Source of the DNA: Streptomyces asoensis
GTDB lineage: Bacteria; Actinomycetota; Actinomycetes; Streptomycetales; Streptomycetaceae
Assembly: GCF_016860545.1 (NCBI RefSeq)
Contig: NZ_BNEB01000005.1
Coordinates: 2,418,001-2,482,000 of the forward strand
Direction: 5' to 3'
Length of the DNA stretch: 64,000 bases
Of the stretch, positions 33,950-43,468 are shown one piece after another. Under the pieces are notes generated by a model, which worked only from the letters and a program-made list of their open reading frames with translations, searched no databases and was not told the DNA's origin. Position 1 is the first letter of the stretch. Every line of letters begins with the position of its first letter. Both the position numbers and the translations under genes were made by a program.

Positions 33950-36397
33950 TCAGGCCCGCAGCGTCTCCTCCAGCTTGCGGGTCACCGAGGCGGCCTCGTC
34001 GCCCGGCAGGGGCACGCCCTCCGCTCCGGTGACGTAGAAGGCGTCCACGGCGTTGGCGCCGAGGGTCGAGACGTGCATGCTGCGGACCCGCAGCCCCTCG
34101 TCCTCCAGGGCCTGCCCGATCCGGAACAGCAGTCCGGGCGCGTCCTGCGCGCGCACCTCGATGACCGTGGCGTGCCGGGAGGCGGCCGGGGCCACCGTGA
34201 CCCGCGGCGGCGGCGCGACGACGCCCCGGCGGCGGGGGTAGGCGGCGTCCCGTTCGGCGAGGCGCCCGGCGATGTCCAGGGAACCGTCCAGGGCGCGGAC
34301 CAGGTCGGCGCGGAGGCGGGCCGCCTGGGGCAGCGAGCCGTACTCGGCGGCGACCCGCCAGTTCAGCAGCAGCACCGAGCCCTCGACGCCGGCCGGCAGG
34401 TCCAGCGCGCGCAGCTCGGCGGTGCGCACGGTCAGCCGGTGCACGGCGAGGACGCCGGCCACCGCGGGCAGCACGCCCGACTGGTCCGGTACGGCGATGA
34501 GCAGCTCCACGCCGAGCGGTTCGGGGTCCTCGGCGGCCGGGTTCTCGGCGGGCGCCTCGGTCTGGGCGCGCAGCGCCAGCACGGGGCTGCCGGTGGCGAC
34601 CGCCTCGATGGCGAGCCGCTCCTGCTCGGCGGTCGGCGCCGCGGCGTCCGGCTCGTCGGGCTCGTCACCGGCGAGCAGCGCCCCGACCCGCTTGACCAGG
34701 TCCGCCACGAGCGAACCCCGCCAGGAGGACCAGGCGGCCGGGCCGGTGGCCAGCGCGTCCGCCTCGGTGAGCGCGTGCAGCAGCTCCAGGGTGCCCTGGG
34801 AGCCGACCGCGTCGGCCACCGAGCGGACCGTCGCCGGGTCCTCCAGGTCGCGCCGGGTGGCGGTCTCGATCAGCAGCAGGTGGTGCCGTACGAGCGTGGA
34901 GAGGACGGCGACGTCGGCGCGGTCGAAGCCGATGCGGGCGGCGACGTCCTTGGCGATGATCTCCCCCGCGACCGAGTGGTCGCCCGGCCAGCCCTTGCCG
35001 ATGTCGTGCAGCAGGGCCGAGACGAGCAGCAGGTCGGGGCGGCCGACGCGGCGGGTGAACTCGGAGGCGCGCACGGCGGTCTCGATGAGGTGCCGGTCGA
35101 CCGTCCAGATGTGCACGGCGTTGCGCTGCGGGCGGCAGCGCACCCGCTCCCAGTCGGGCAGCAGCCGGGTGATCAGCCCTTCGGCCTCCAGCGCCTCCCA
35201 GACCTCGACGGTGGGCTGCCCCGAGCCGAGCAGGGTGACCAGCTGTTCGCGCGCCTCGGCGGGCCAGGGGGTGGGCAGCGGGCGCACGGTGGCCGCGAGA
35301 CGCCGTACGGCGTGCAGGGAGAGCGGGAGGCCGGCCTGCGCCGCGGCGGCCGCGGCGCGCAGCGGGAGCACGGGATCGCGTTCGGGGCGGGCGGCCCGGG
35401 CGAGCACCACCTCGCCGTCCTGTTCGACGACGCCCTCGGCCAGCGGCGACCGCTCGGGCGCGGGCTTGCCGCCGCCCAGCATGGCGCGCAGCCTGGGCCG
35501 CACGGCGCGCGAGCGCAGCACGCGCCCCACCTCGCGCCAGGTGACGTCGCTGGCGTAGGAGATGACCCGGGCCGCCTCGTACACCTGCCGCAGCAGGGTG
35601 TCGGCGTCCAGCAGGCCCAGTTCGGCGGCCACCTGGTCCTGCTCCTGGAGGGCCAGCCGGTCGGTGGCCCGGCCGGTGGCCAGGTGCAGGGCGTCCCGCA
35701 CGTCGAGGAGCCGGCGCCGGGCGTCGGCGAGGCCCTCGCGGGGCGCGTCGGCCAGCCAGGAGGCGGCGACGGCCCGCAGCGCGGTGGCGTCCCGCAGCCC
35801 GCCCCGGGCCTCCTTGAGGTCGGGCTCCAGCAGGTACTGGAGCTCGCCCTGGCGTTCGGCGCGCTCGACACAGAGTTCCTGGAGTTCGGGAAGGCGTTTG
35901 GGCGCCTGGTTGCGCCAGTCGGCGAGGACGGCCGTGCGCAGTCCCGCCGTCAGCGCGGCGTCGCCCGCGAGATGGCGGGCGTCGAGGAGGCCGAGCTGGA
36001 CCTTGAGGTCCTCGCCCGCGGTCCTGCGGGCCTCGGCCGGGGTGCGGACGGAGTGGTCCAGGGCGAGGCCCAGGTCCCACACGGGGTACCAGAGCCGGTC
36101 GGCGAGGGCGGCGACCGCCTTGGGGTCGTCGCCGTCGTGCAGCAGCAGGAGGTCGAGGTCGCTGCGCGGGGACAGCTCGCCGCGGCCGTAGCCGCCGACG
36201 GCGACCAGGGAGGCGCCCCTCGGCACCTCGGCGCCGGCGGTGAAGAGCCCGCTGAGCCAGTCGTCGGTCAGTTCCGCGAGGGCCGTACGGCGCGGCGGCC
36301 CGGACCGCGCCCCCTCGGTGAGGAGGCGCAGCCGGGCCGCCGCGTAGCCGCTGGGTCCCGAGTCCTCTGCCTCGTTGCGCACGTCCGTACTCGTCAC
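33950..36397 (-). CDS. glnD: PII-protein nucleotidylyltransferase GlnD
   Basis: This 815-residue enzyme modifies PII. It has the nucleotidyltransferase motif GGYGRGELSPRSDLDLLLL near residue 75, the HD hydrolase motif LLHDIGKGWPGDHS, and two ACT domains at the C terminus that sense glutamine. In S. coelicolor GlnD adenylylates rather than uridylylates GlnK (published work). It starts 26 bases after glnK and closes the amtB-glnK-glnD operon. Confidence 0.95.
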   Translation of the reverse strand: MTSTDVRNEAEDSGPSGYAAARLRLLTEGARSGPPRRTALAELTDDWLSGLFTAGAEVPRGASLVAVGGYGRGELSPRSDLDLLLLHDGDDPKAVAALADRLWYPVWDLGLALDHSVRTPAEARRTAGEDLKVQLGLLDARHLAGDAALTAGLRTAVLADWRNQAPKRLPELQELCVERAERQGELQYLLEPDLKEARGGLRDATALRAVAASWLADAPREGLADARRRLLDVRDALHLATGRATDRLALQEQDQVAAELGLLDADTLLRQVYEAARVISYASDVTWREVGRVLRSRAVRPRLRAMLGGGKPAPERSPLAEGVVEQDGEVVLARAARPERDPVLPLRAAAAAAQAGLPLSLHAVRRLAATVRPLPTPWPAEAREQLVTLLGSGQPTVEVWEALEAEGLITRLLPDWERVRCRPQRNAVHIWTVDRHLIETAVRASEFTRRVGRPDLLLVSALLHDIGKGWPGDHSVAGEIIAKDVAARIGFDRADVAVLSTLVRHHLLLIETATRRDLEDPATVRSVADAVGSQGTLELLHALTEADALATGPAAWSSWRGSLVADLVKRVGALLAGDEPDEPDAAAPTAEQERLAIEAVATGSPVLALRAQTEAPAENPAAEDPEPLGVELLIAVPDQSGVLPAVAGVLAVHRLTVRTAELRALDLPAGVEGSVLLLNWRVAAEYGSLPQAARLRADLVRALDGSLDIAGRLAERDAAYPRRRGVVAPPPRVTVAPAASRHATVIEVRAQDAPGLLFRIGQALEDEGLRVRSMHVSTLGANAVDAFYVTGAEGVPLPGDEAASVTRKLEETLRA

Positions 36398-36423
36398 CCA
36401 GCGACTCCTGTTCTGTTCTGCCG

Positions 36424-36762
36424 TCAGAGCGCGTCCGGGCCGCGCTCGCCGGTGCGGACCCGTACGGCCGTCTCGACCGGGAGGGACCAGACCTTGCCGT
36501 CACCGATCTTGCCGGTGCGGGCCGCCTTGACGATGACGTCGATCAGCTGCTCGGCGTCGTCGTCCTCGGCCAGTACCTCGATGCGGATCTTGGGGACGAG
36601 GTCGACGGTGTACTCGGCACCGCGGTAGACCTCGGTGTGTCCCCGCTGACGACCGTAGCCGCTGGCCTCGGTGACCGTCAGACCGTGGACCCCGAACGCC
36701 TGGAGGGCTTCCTTGATCTCGTCGAGCCGGTGGGGCTTGACGACGGCGGTGATGAGCTTCAT
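36424..36762 (-). CDS. glnK: Nitrogen regulatory PII protein GlnK
   Basis: The 112-residue PII protein has MKLITAVVKPHRLDEIKEAL and the T-loop with Tyr51 in RGAEYTVDLVPK, the residue modified by GlnD. The C-terminal signature (TGKIGDGKVWSLPVETAVRVRTGE) is intact. ATG 36762 overlaps the amtB stop by four bases (ATGA). PII binds ATP/ADP and 2-oxoglutarate and blocks AmtB when nitrogen is ample. Confidence 0.96.
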   Translation of the reverse strand: MKLITAVVKPHRLDEIKEALQAFGVHGLTVTEASGYGRQRGHTEVYRGAEYTVDLVPKIRIEVLAEDDDAEQLIDVIVKAARTGKIGDGKVWSLPVETAVRVRTGERGPDAL

Positions 36763-38102
36763 GCGTCCACCTTCTTGCTCGCGTCGGTGACCGCGGTCGG
36801 GAGGGCGGTCGTGCGGGCGGCGCCGCCGCCGGCCCCGCTGAAGTCGTATGCGGTCTCGGCGTGCTCCGCCTGGTCGATGCCGGCGATCTCGTCGTCCTCG
36901 GGGACCCGCATGCCGATGGTCTTGTCGAGGAGGAAGGCGAGGATCGCGGAGACCACCAGCGAGTAGGCGAGCACCGCGAAGACGCCGGCGCACTGCTTCC
37001 ACAGCTGGTCGAAGGAGTGGTCGCCGTAGAAGACGCCGGTCGCCGTGGACTGCCCCTTGCCGGTGGCGAAGAAGCCGATGAGCAGGGAGCCGATGACACC
37101 GCCGACGAGGTGGACGCCGACGACGTCGAGCGAGTCGTCGTAGCCGAACTTGTACTTCAGGCCGACGGCCATGGCACACAGCAGACCGGCGACCGCGCCG
37201 ACGGCGATGGCGCCGAGCGGGGAGACCGCGCCGCCCGAGGGGGTGATGGCGACCAGACCGGCGACCGCGCCGGAGGCGGCGCCCAGCGTCGTGAAGGCGC
37301 CGTGGCGGATCTTCTCGTAGATGAGCCAGGCCAGCATGGCGGCGGCGGTGGCGACCTGCGTGTTGACGAACATCAGCGCGCCGACGCCGTCGTCGTTGCC
37401 GAGCCAGGAGCCCGCGTTGAAGCCGAACCAGCCGAACCACAGCAGACCGGCGCCGAGCATGACCAGCGGCAGGCTGTGCGGGCGCATCGGATCCCGCTTG
37501 AAGCCGACGCGCTTGCCGATGACGAGGATCACGCCGAGGGCCGCGGCGCCGGCGTTGATGTGGACCGCCGTACCGCCGGCGAAGTCGATGACACCCAGCT
37601 CGAAGGCCCAGCCGCCGGCGCCCCAGACCCAGTGGGCGACCGGGAAGTAGACGACCGTGGCCCACAGGGCGACGAACAGCGCCCACGCGGAGAACTTGAC
37701 GCGGTCGGCGAGCGCACCGCTTATCAGGGCGGGCGTGATGATCGCGAACATCATCTGGAAGACCATGAACACGAAGATCGGGATGGTGTAGCCGTCCCAC
37801 AGCTCCGTCAGGCCGATGTTGCTCAGGCCGAGCCAGTCGGAGTTCCAGCCGATGAGGCTGCCGGAGTCGGTCCCGAACGCGAGGGAGAAGCCGTACAGCA
37901 CCCACAGGATGGTGACGATCCCCATGCTGATGAAGCTCATCATCAGCATGTTCAGCGTGCTCTTCACGCGGACCATGCCGCCGTAGAAGAAGGCGAGGCC
38001 CGGGGTCATGATCAGCACCAGGGCGGAACAGATGAGCATGAAGCCTGTGTTCGCGGAGGACAGCTTGGGTGCCTCCGCGGCAAGCGTGATGGCTGCTGCC
38101 AT
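36759..38102 (-). CDS. amtB: Ammonium transporter AmtB
   Basis: The 447-residue channel has eleven predicted membrane helices and Amt motifs such as TPGLAFFYGGMVRVKSTLNM. DFAGGTAVHINAGAAALG includes the family's conserved Asp and pore-region sequence. HLVGGVIGSLLIGFFATG carries the second pore-side His context. Start is ATG 38102. It is first of the amtB-glnK-glnD operon and preceded by a GlnR-type binding site, so induction under nitrogen limitation is expected. Confidence 0.96.
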   Translation of the reverse strand: MAAAITLAAEAPKLSSANTGFMLICSALVLIMTPGLAFFYGGMVRVKSTLNMLMMSFISMGIVTILWVLYGFSLAFGTDSGSLIGWNSDWLGLSNIGLTELWDGYTIPIFVFMVFQMMFAIITPALISGALADRVKFSAWALFVALWATVVYFPVAHWVWGAGGWAFELGVIDFAGGTAVHINAGAAALGVILVIGKRVGFKRDPMRPHSLPLVMLGAGLLWFGWFGFNAGSWLGNDDGVGALMFVNTQVATAAAMLAWLIYEKIRHGAFTTLGAASGAVAGLVAITPSGGAVSPLGAIAVGAVAGLLCAMAVGLKYKFGYDDSLDVVGVHLVGGVIGSLLIGFFATGKGQSTATGVFYGDHSFDQLWKQCAGVFAVLAYSLVVSAILAFLLDKTIGMRVPEDDEIAGIDQAEHAETAYDFSGAGGGAARTTALPTAVTDASKKVDA

Positions 38103-38200
38103 CGGCGTCTCCTCGTCGTAGGTACGGCCCCGTGCGGGCGAAGCCAGAGCGGGTTCGTGAGGGGTGGGCCGGTTATGCGCCATGAGATTCGCGCAGCGCG

Positions 38201-38238
38201 GTTTCGGTGGAGGCCCCTCGTTGTTTCGCCGCTGTGAC
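38201..38238 (-). promoter_or_regulatory. GlnR-binding site upstream of amtB
   Basis: Read leftward toward amtB, four 5-base elements occur at exact 6-base intervals: GTCAC, GAAAC, GGGCC, GAAAC. This matches the published GlnR pattern of alternating GTNAC and GAAAC boxes, with the third element degenerate. It lies about 100 bases before the amtB start, a position suited to activation. The rest of the 38103-38439 gap shows a GTTAC box at 38254-38258 but no further full site. Confidence 0.85.
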
Positions 38239-38439
38239 GAAGACGGCCTGCGCGTTACGCCTCGATGAACCGGCTGATGTCCGCCGGGCGGATCGTTATC
38301 GTGGCGCAACCTTGTGAGAAGACAGGGAACCGGCCGCGGTCGGCCTTCCGATGACCTGGCATGGGGGAGCCGAGTCGGGCAGTTCGGGAGGACCGGCCGC
38401 GGCCGGGGTTCATGGGTTTCACCCTGTGGATCAGGGGGG

Positions 38440-39924
38440 TCAGACGGCTTCGGCGGTCTCCGGCAGCTCGATGGTGAGCCGCTCGGTCAGATCCACGACC
38501 TCGGAGAGATCACCGAATTCGCGTACCGCGCTGTCGACGGTCTTTCGGATACGAGTGTTGACGCGCTCGGAGCGCACTTTCTTGGCCTCCTTCATGGCCT
38601 GTGTCGCGAGGGTGGCGCTCTGCTCGGGCTCACGCCGGAGGAGGTGCACCGTGGCCATGCCGATCAGGTTCAGCACGTAGGACCGCTGGTGGTCGTGGTC
38701 CCCCGCGAAGCGCTCCACCGCCTTGCGCATCAGGGGCTCGGCCAGCGAGGCGTAGGTGGGGCTGCGGCCGGCGACATAGGCGAGGTCGCGGAAGGAGTGG
38801 CTGTTCTCGCCGTAGAGCTCCGCCTCGGAGAAGAACCGGATCCAGTCGGGGTCGGGCTCGTCCCACTCGTCCGACTCGGCGAAGGTGTCCTCGGCCATCC
38901 GCACGGCCCGCTTGCACCGCCCGGGCTGGCCCATGTTGGCGTAGGCGCGGGCCTCCATCGCATACAGCATGGCCTGGGTGCGCGGGCTCGCGCAGTCCCG
39001 GCTGCCGTACTGGGCGAGGTGGATCAGCTCCAGGGCGTCCTCGGGGCGGCCGAGATGGATCATCTGCCGGCTCATGCTGGACAGCACATAGCTGCCGAGC
39101 GGCCGGTCTCCGGCCTCCTTGGCGGCGTGCAGGGCGAGCACGAAGTACTTCTGGGCGGTGGGCTGGAGCCCGACGTCGTAGCTCATCCACCCCGCGAGTT
39201 CCGCCAGTTCGGCGGCGACCTTGAACAGCCTGCGCGCGGTGTCCTCGGGCTGGGGTTCCTGGAGCAGGTCCGTCACCTCGTGCAGCTGTCCGACGACGGC
39301 CTTGCGGCGCAGCCCGCCGCCGCACTGGGCGTCCCACTGCCGGAACATCACGGTGGTGGACTCCAGCAGGTCCAGCTCCGGCCGGGAGAGCCGGCCGCGG
39401 GCCCTGCTGGTCGGCATCGAGCCGGGCTCCCCGAGCGGGGCGGGCGGCGAGGGCACGAGCCAGCGCTGCATGGGCTCGATGAGCGAGGGGCCGGCGCACA
39501 GGGCCAGCGAGGTCCCGAGGAAGCCGCGGCGGGCCAGCATCAGGTCGCTGCGCGAGAACTCGCTGAGCTGGGCCACGGTCTGGGGGGCCGTCCACGGGAG
39601 GTCGACGCCCGTGACGGAGGGCGCCTGGCGCGCCGCGCGCAGCCCGAGGTCCTCGACGGAGACGACGCAGCCGAACCGTTCGGAGAACAGCTCGGAGAGG
39701 ATCCTGGGGATGGGCTCGCGCGGGTTCTCGCCGTCCAGCCAGCGGCGCACGCGCGAGGTGTCCGTGGAGATGTGGTTGGCGCCCAACTGGCGGGCCCGGC
39801 GGTTGACCTGACGGGCCAGTTCACCCTTCGACCAGCCGCTTCGCACGAACCACGAGGCGAGCAACTCGTTCGGGCGCTTCTCCGCACCCGCAGCGCTACT
39901 TCCGCTTCCGCCGTTGCCGCTCAC
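38440..39924 (-). CDS. nsdA: NsdA, negative regulator of differentiation and antibiotic production
   Basis: NsdA (S. coelicolor SCO5582) represses antibiotic production and sporulation; its loss raises both, from published work. The protein has an N-terminal helix-turn-helix-like region (SKGELARQVNRRARQLGANH, RVRRWLDGENPREPIP). TPR-like helical repeats fill residues 200-480. Start codons are ambiguous: GTG 39924 (VSGNGGSGS) is preceded by GGGGGCG; a TTG at 39969 and a GTG at 39957 are in frame. Confidence 0.9.
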   Translation of the reverse strand: MSGNGGSGSSAAGAEKRPNELLASWFVRSGWSKGELARQVNRRARQLGANHISTDTSRVRRWLDGENPREPIPRILSELFSERFGCVVSVEDLGLRAARQAPSVTGVDLPWTAPQTVAQLSEFSRSDLMLARRGFLGTSLALCAGPSLIEPMQRWLVPSPPAPLGEPGSMPTSRARGRLSRPELDLLESTTVMFRQWDAQCGGGLRRKAVVGQLHEVTDLLQEPQPEDTARRLFKVAAELAELAGWMSYDVGLQPTAQKYFVLALHAAKEAGDRPLGSYVLSSMSRQMIHLGRPEDALELIHLAQYGSRDCASPRTQAMLYAMEARAYANMGQPGRCKRAVRMAEDTFAESDEWDEPDPDWIRFFSEAELYGENSHSFRDLAYVAGRSPTYASLAEPLMRKAVERFAGDHDHQRSYVLNLIGMATVHLLRREPEQSATLATQAMKEAKKVRSERVNTRIRKTVDSAVREFGDLSEVVDLTERLTIELPETAEAV

Positions 39925-40372
39925 TGGAACGCCCCCATCCCTGAGACCACTTGTCACTGAGTGCGCCAAACCTTATCAGAATGCCGGTAAATACGGCCCT
40001 CCGTACGCCTCTTGTCACCCTTCGAACGGAAAGCCGACTTGCCTCCGGCATACCCACAAGCGCATGTGCCTCCAGGACCCGCACACTCAAAGTAATCCTA
40101 CGATCACGGCTCCAGCCACGAGGATCCCGGAAACGCCACCATTCGCCACCCCTTCGAATGAACTACCGATGACCTGCGCGCGATTCACTTGACACGGGAC
40201 GGCCGGGAATGAGCGGAGCGAAGCACTCAGGGGCGCACTCGGCAGGGCACACCACCCGGAGCACTTCCGGGCGCCCGGCTGGATCGCAGGACCGGCGGGA
40301 AGCGGAGACACAGAGAGTCACCGGACCGGACCGCTGCGTAACCATCGGTGCGTCGGACCCGTTGGAGGGGGC
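39925..40372. other. Non-coding region between nsdA and the primase-like gene
   Basis: This 448-base region is the longest gap of the window and locally AT-richer than its surroundings. It must hold divergent promoters. For nsdA, TGACAA and TATTTA are spaced by 18 bases (39988-40017, - strand). For the rightward gene a TTGACA occurs at 40189, but no matching -10 is visible at normal spacing. GGAGGGGG directly precedes the rightward ATG. No gene seen. Confidence 0.6.
39988..40018 (-). promoter_or_regulatory. Candidate nsdA promoter
   Basis: TGACAA (complement at 40012-40017) and TATTTA (complement at 39988-39993) are 18 bases apart, roughly 60 bases before the chosen nsdA start. The -10 is a fair match and the -35 is partial. 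Confidence 0.4.
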
Positions 40373-41029
40373 ATGGGCTTCACGATCGGCGGTATTCGCG
40401 AGATCCGCTCCGGCACGCGCAGGCGCGGCCGCTCGTCCGAGTGCACCGCCGTCGCCGAGTTCACGGGACTGTGGGGCTGGGACGTGGTGCCCGGCGCCCG
40501 GGCCGCCGCGGGCGCCTGTTCGTGCGGGCGGCCCGACTGCCGCGAACCCGGCGCGCACCCGCTGGAGTTCGCCCCGCAGGTCCCCGCCGGAGCCACCCTC
40601 GACGACGTGGGCAGGACCTGGTCCGAGTTCCCCGGGGCCGCGGTCATGCTGCCCGTCGGGCGCGCGTTCGACGTGATCGACGTCGCCGAGCAGGCCGGCC
40701 GGCGCGCCCTGGTCCGGCTGGAGCGCATGGGCCTGCCGCTCGGCCCGGTCACCGCCACCCCCGAGGGCCGCACCCAGTTCTTCGTCGCGCCCGGCGCCGC
40801 CGCCGAACTGCCCGGCCTGCTCTACCGCATGGGCTGGGACGACCCGACGGCCCTGGACCTGCGCGGCCTCGGCCCGGGTGCGTACCTCACGGCCCCGCCC
40901 TCCGACCGCGGCGGACTCGGCCCGGTGCGCTGGCTGCGCCCGCCCGCCCTGGACTCGGCGACCCGCCCCCCTCGGGCGCGCCTGCTGCTGGGCACGCTGG
41001 CCTATCTGGCCCACCGCTCACGCGCCTGA
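40373..41029 (+). CDS. Bifunctional primase/polymerase-like protein, probably catalytically altered
   Basis: This 218-residue protein resembles the N-terminal prim-pol domain family (PF09250): TGLWGWDVVPGARAAAGACSC at the start with a Cys-rich CSCGRPDCREPGAHPLEF. The region LPVGRAFDVIDVAEQAG stands where prim-pol has its hDhD catalytic pair, but here the acids read DVID rather than D-x-D. It has no helicase part. From memory, S. coelicolor SCO5581 is the same gene. Start ATG 40373 follows GGAGGGGG. Confidence 0.75.
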   Translation: MGFTIGGIREIRSGTRRRGRSSECTAVAEFTGLWGWDVVPGARAAAGACSCGRPDCREPGAHPLEFAPQVPAGATLDDVGRTWSEFPGAAVMLPVGRAFDVIDVAEQAGRRALVRLERMGLPLGPVTATPEGRTQFFVAPGAAAELPGLLYRMGWDDPTALDLRGLGPGAYLTAPPSDRGGLGPVRWLRPPALDSATRPPRARLLLGTLAYLAHRSRA

Positions 41030-41048
41030 TCACCGGCGCGCGCACAGC

Positions 41049-41087
41049 GAAGCGCCCGCTCCCACTGCACCTGGGGGCGGGCGCTTC
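41049..41087. terminator. Terminator between primase-like gene and ftsY
   Basis: GAAGCGCCCGC (41049-41059) pairs perfectly with GCGGGCGCTTC (41077-41087), and inner CCC/GGG bases can lengthen the stem. It lies between convergent stops at 41029 and 41120. Confidence 0.75.
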
Positions 41088-41119
41088 TCGCGGACGTACC
41101 GTGTGCGGCGGGCGGCCGG

Positions 41120-42325
41120 TCAGTCCCCGATAAGGGCATCCACGAACGCCTCCGGCTCGAAGGGCGCGAGGTCGTCGGCGCCCTCGCCGAGTCCGATCAG
41201 CTTGACCGGAACGCCCAGTTCGCGCTGGACCGCGACCACGATGCCGCCCTTGGCCGTGCCGTCCAGCTTGGTCAGGACGATGCCGGTGATGTCGACGACC
41301 TCGGCGAAGACGCGGGCCTGGACCAGGCCGTTCTGGCCGGTGGTGGCGTCGAGGACGAGCAGCACCTCGTCGAGCGGCGCGTGCTTCTCGACGACCCGCT
41401 TGACCTTGCCGAGCTCGTCCATGAGCCCGGTCTTGGTGTGCAGCCGGCCCGCGGTGTCGATGAGGACGACGTCCACCCCCATCTCCTTGCCCTCCTTCAC
41501 CGCGTCGAACGCGACGGAGGCGGGGTCGCCCGCCTCGGGGCCGCGCACGGTGTGGGCGCCGACCCGTTCGCCCCAGGTCTGGAGCTGGTCGGCGGCGGCG
41601 GCCCGGAAGGTGTCGGCGGCGCCCAGGACGACGGTCCGCCCGTCGGCCACCAGGACGCGCGCGAGCTTGCCGGTGGTGGTGGTCTTGCCGGTGCCGTTGA
41701 CCCCGACGACCATCACGATGCCCGGCTTGCGCTCCTCGGGCTCGGTCCGCACGGTGCGGTCGACCTCGGTGCCCACCAGCTTGAGCAGCTCCTCGCGCAG
41801 CAGGCCGCGCAGCTCCTCGGGGGTACGGGTGCCGAGCACCTTGACGCGCTCGCGCAGCCGCTCGACGAGCTCCTGGGTGGGCTGCACCCCGACGTCGGCG
41901 GTGAGCAGGGTGTCCTCGATCTCCTCCCAGGTGTCCTCGTCGAGGTGCTCGCGCGAGAGCAGCGTGAGCAGGCCCTTGCCGAGGGCGTTCTGCGAGCGGG
42001 ACAGCCGGGCGCGGAGGCGGACCAGCCGCCCCTCGGTGGGCTCGGGGATCTCGATCCCCGGTGCCTCGACAACGGGCGGCTCCTCGACGGCGGTACCGGC
42101 CTGGGCGCCGTCGGGTAGATCCACCTCCTCGATCGTGCGGCGCGGTTCGTCGCGCGGTGTCTCGGCCTCGTCGCCGACCTGCGGCTCGGCCGGCGGGGCG
42201 GTGATGTCGGGCGCGGTGGGGGGCGGGGGCGGCAGCGACTTCGTCCGTCGGCTGCCGACGACGAGCCCGCCCAGCACACCGAGCACGACCACGGCGATGA
42301 CTACAGCAAGGATGACGGTTTCCAT
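41120..42325 (-). CDS. ftsY: Signal recognition particle receptor FtsY
   Basis: This 401-residue SRP receptor GTPase starts with a membrane helix (VILAVVIAVVVLGVLGGLVVG), unlike E. coli FtsY, so it should be directly membrane-bound. An acidic/Pro-rich A region follows. The NG domain has VVGVNGTGKTTTTGKLA, DTAGRLHTKT and LTKLDGTAKGG. ATG 42325 gives a clean N-terminal anchor. It is convergent with the primase-like gene and divergent from the LLM gene. Confidence 0.95.
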   Translation of the reverse strand: METVILAVVIAVVVLGVLGGLVVGSRRTKSLPPPPPTAPDITAPPAEPQVGDEAETPRDEPRRTIEEVDLPDGAQAGTAVEEPPVVEAPGIEIPEPTEGRLVRLRARLSRSQNALGKGLLTLLSREHLDEDTWEEIEDTLLTADVGVQPTQELVERLRERVKVLGTRTPEELRGLLREELLKLVGTEVDRTVRTEPEERKPGIVMVVGVNGTGKTTTTGKLARVLVADGRTVVLGAADTFRAAAADQLQTWGERVGAHTVRGPEAGDPASVAFDAVKEGKEMGVDVVLIDTAGRLHTKTGLMDELGKVKRVVEKHAPLDEVLLVLDATTGQNGLVQARVFAEVVDITGIVLTKLDGTAKGGIVVAVQRELGVPVKLIGLGEGADDLAPFEPEAFVDALIGD

Positions 42326-42496
42326 AACCCGTCCAGTATGCGTGACCCCTCCCCGCCGGGGCGGGTGGCCGCACGGCCGAACCGCGAGGAACACCCGCCG
42401 GGCGCCGGCGGTGCCCTGCCCCTGGTTACCTGACGGTCTGTCAGCTAACGTCCTCCCCGCATCGACACCCGTCCACCCGGCGAAGGGGGCTCCTCC

Positions 42497-43468
42497 ATGC
42501 CCGTCACCGTCGTCCGTTTCAACCTCGTCGCTCCCGGCGCGACCCCCGCCGAGCTGGGCGTGCGCTACCGGACCGCGCTGGAGATGGCCGCGTACGCCGA
42601 CGAGTGCGGGGTCACGACCGTGCAGACCGAGGAGCATCACGGGGCCGAGAACAACTGGCTCCCGTCGCCGTTCGCCTTCGCGGGCGCGGTGCTGGGCGCG
42701 ACCCGGCGGCTCGCGGTCACGGTCTCGGCTGTGATCGGCCCGCTGCACGACCCGTTGCGGCTGGCCGAGGACATCGCGGTGCTCGACCTGCTGAGCGGCG
42801 GCCGGCTGGTCACGGTCGCCGGGATCGGCTACCGGCCCGAGGAGTACGCCCGGGCGGGGGTGGACTGGAAACGGCGCGGGCGGCTCCAGGACGAGCTGCT
42901 CGACACCCTGCTCAAGGCGTGGACCGGCGAGGAGTTCACCTACCGGGGCCGTACGGTACGGGTCACCCCGCGTCCGGCCACCGAGCCGCACCCCCTGCTG
43001 CTGGTGGGCGGGTCCTCCGAGGCCGCGGCCCGCCGGGCGGCCCGCCTCGGCCTGCCCTTCTTCCCGAGCGCCCACCTGCCGGAGCTGGAGGCCTATTACA
43101 AGGAGCGGCTCGTGGAGTACGGGACGCAGGGCTGGACGATGATGCCCGCGGCCGAGACCCCGCTGCTGCACATCGCCGAGGACCCGGACCGGGCCTGGGC
43201 CGAGTACGGCCGGCACTTCCTGCACGAGGCCCGCACGTACGCCTCCTGGCAGTCCCACGAGATCCGCTCGGCGGTGCGGTCGGCGGCGGGCAGCGTCCAG
43301 GAACTGCGGAACGAGGGGGTCTACCGGATCCTGACACCGGACGAGTGCGTGCAGCAGGGGCTCGACAGTCTCGTCCTGCATCCGCTGGCGGGCGGGATGC
43401 CGACGGCCGAGGGGTGGCGCGGGCTGCGGCTGTTCTGCGAGAACGTGCTGCCCCGGCTCAGCGGGTGA
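42497..43468 (+). CDS. LLM-class flavin-dependent oxidoreductase
   Basis: This 323-residue TIM-barrel enzyme of the luciferase-like superfamily contains TVQTEEHHGAENNWLPSPF near residue 45, a motif widely shared by these enzymes. LAEDIAVLDLLSGGRLVTV follows. PLLLVGGSSEAAARRAARLG forms the flavin phosphate-binding region. Whether FMN or F420 is the cofactor cannot be told. The TGA stop lies inside the terminator hairpin. Start ATG 42497 follows GAAGGGGG. Confidence 0.9.
   Translation: MPVTVVRFNLVAPGATPAELGVRYRTALEMAAYADECGVTTVQTEEHHGAENNWLPSPFAFAGAVLGATRRLAVTVSAVIGPLHDPLRLAEDIAVLDLLSGGRLVTVAGIGYRPEEYARAGVDWKRRGRLQDELLDTLLKAWTGEEFTYRGRTVRVTPRPATEPHPLLLVGGSSEAAARRAARLGLPFFPSAHLPELEAYYKERLVEYGTQGWTMMPAAETPLLHIAEDPDRAWAEYGRHFLHEARTYASWQSHEIRSAVRSAAGSVQELRNEGVYRILTPDECVQQGLDSLVLHPLAGGMPTAEGWRGLRLFCENVLPRLSG

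Noticed and set aside
32276..36628. A 1450-codon plus-strand frame opposite ffh and glnD
   Set aside because: It spans two genuine minus-strand genes and the terminator between them. Its content is repetitive and typical of an antisense shadow.
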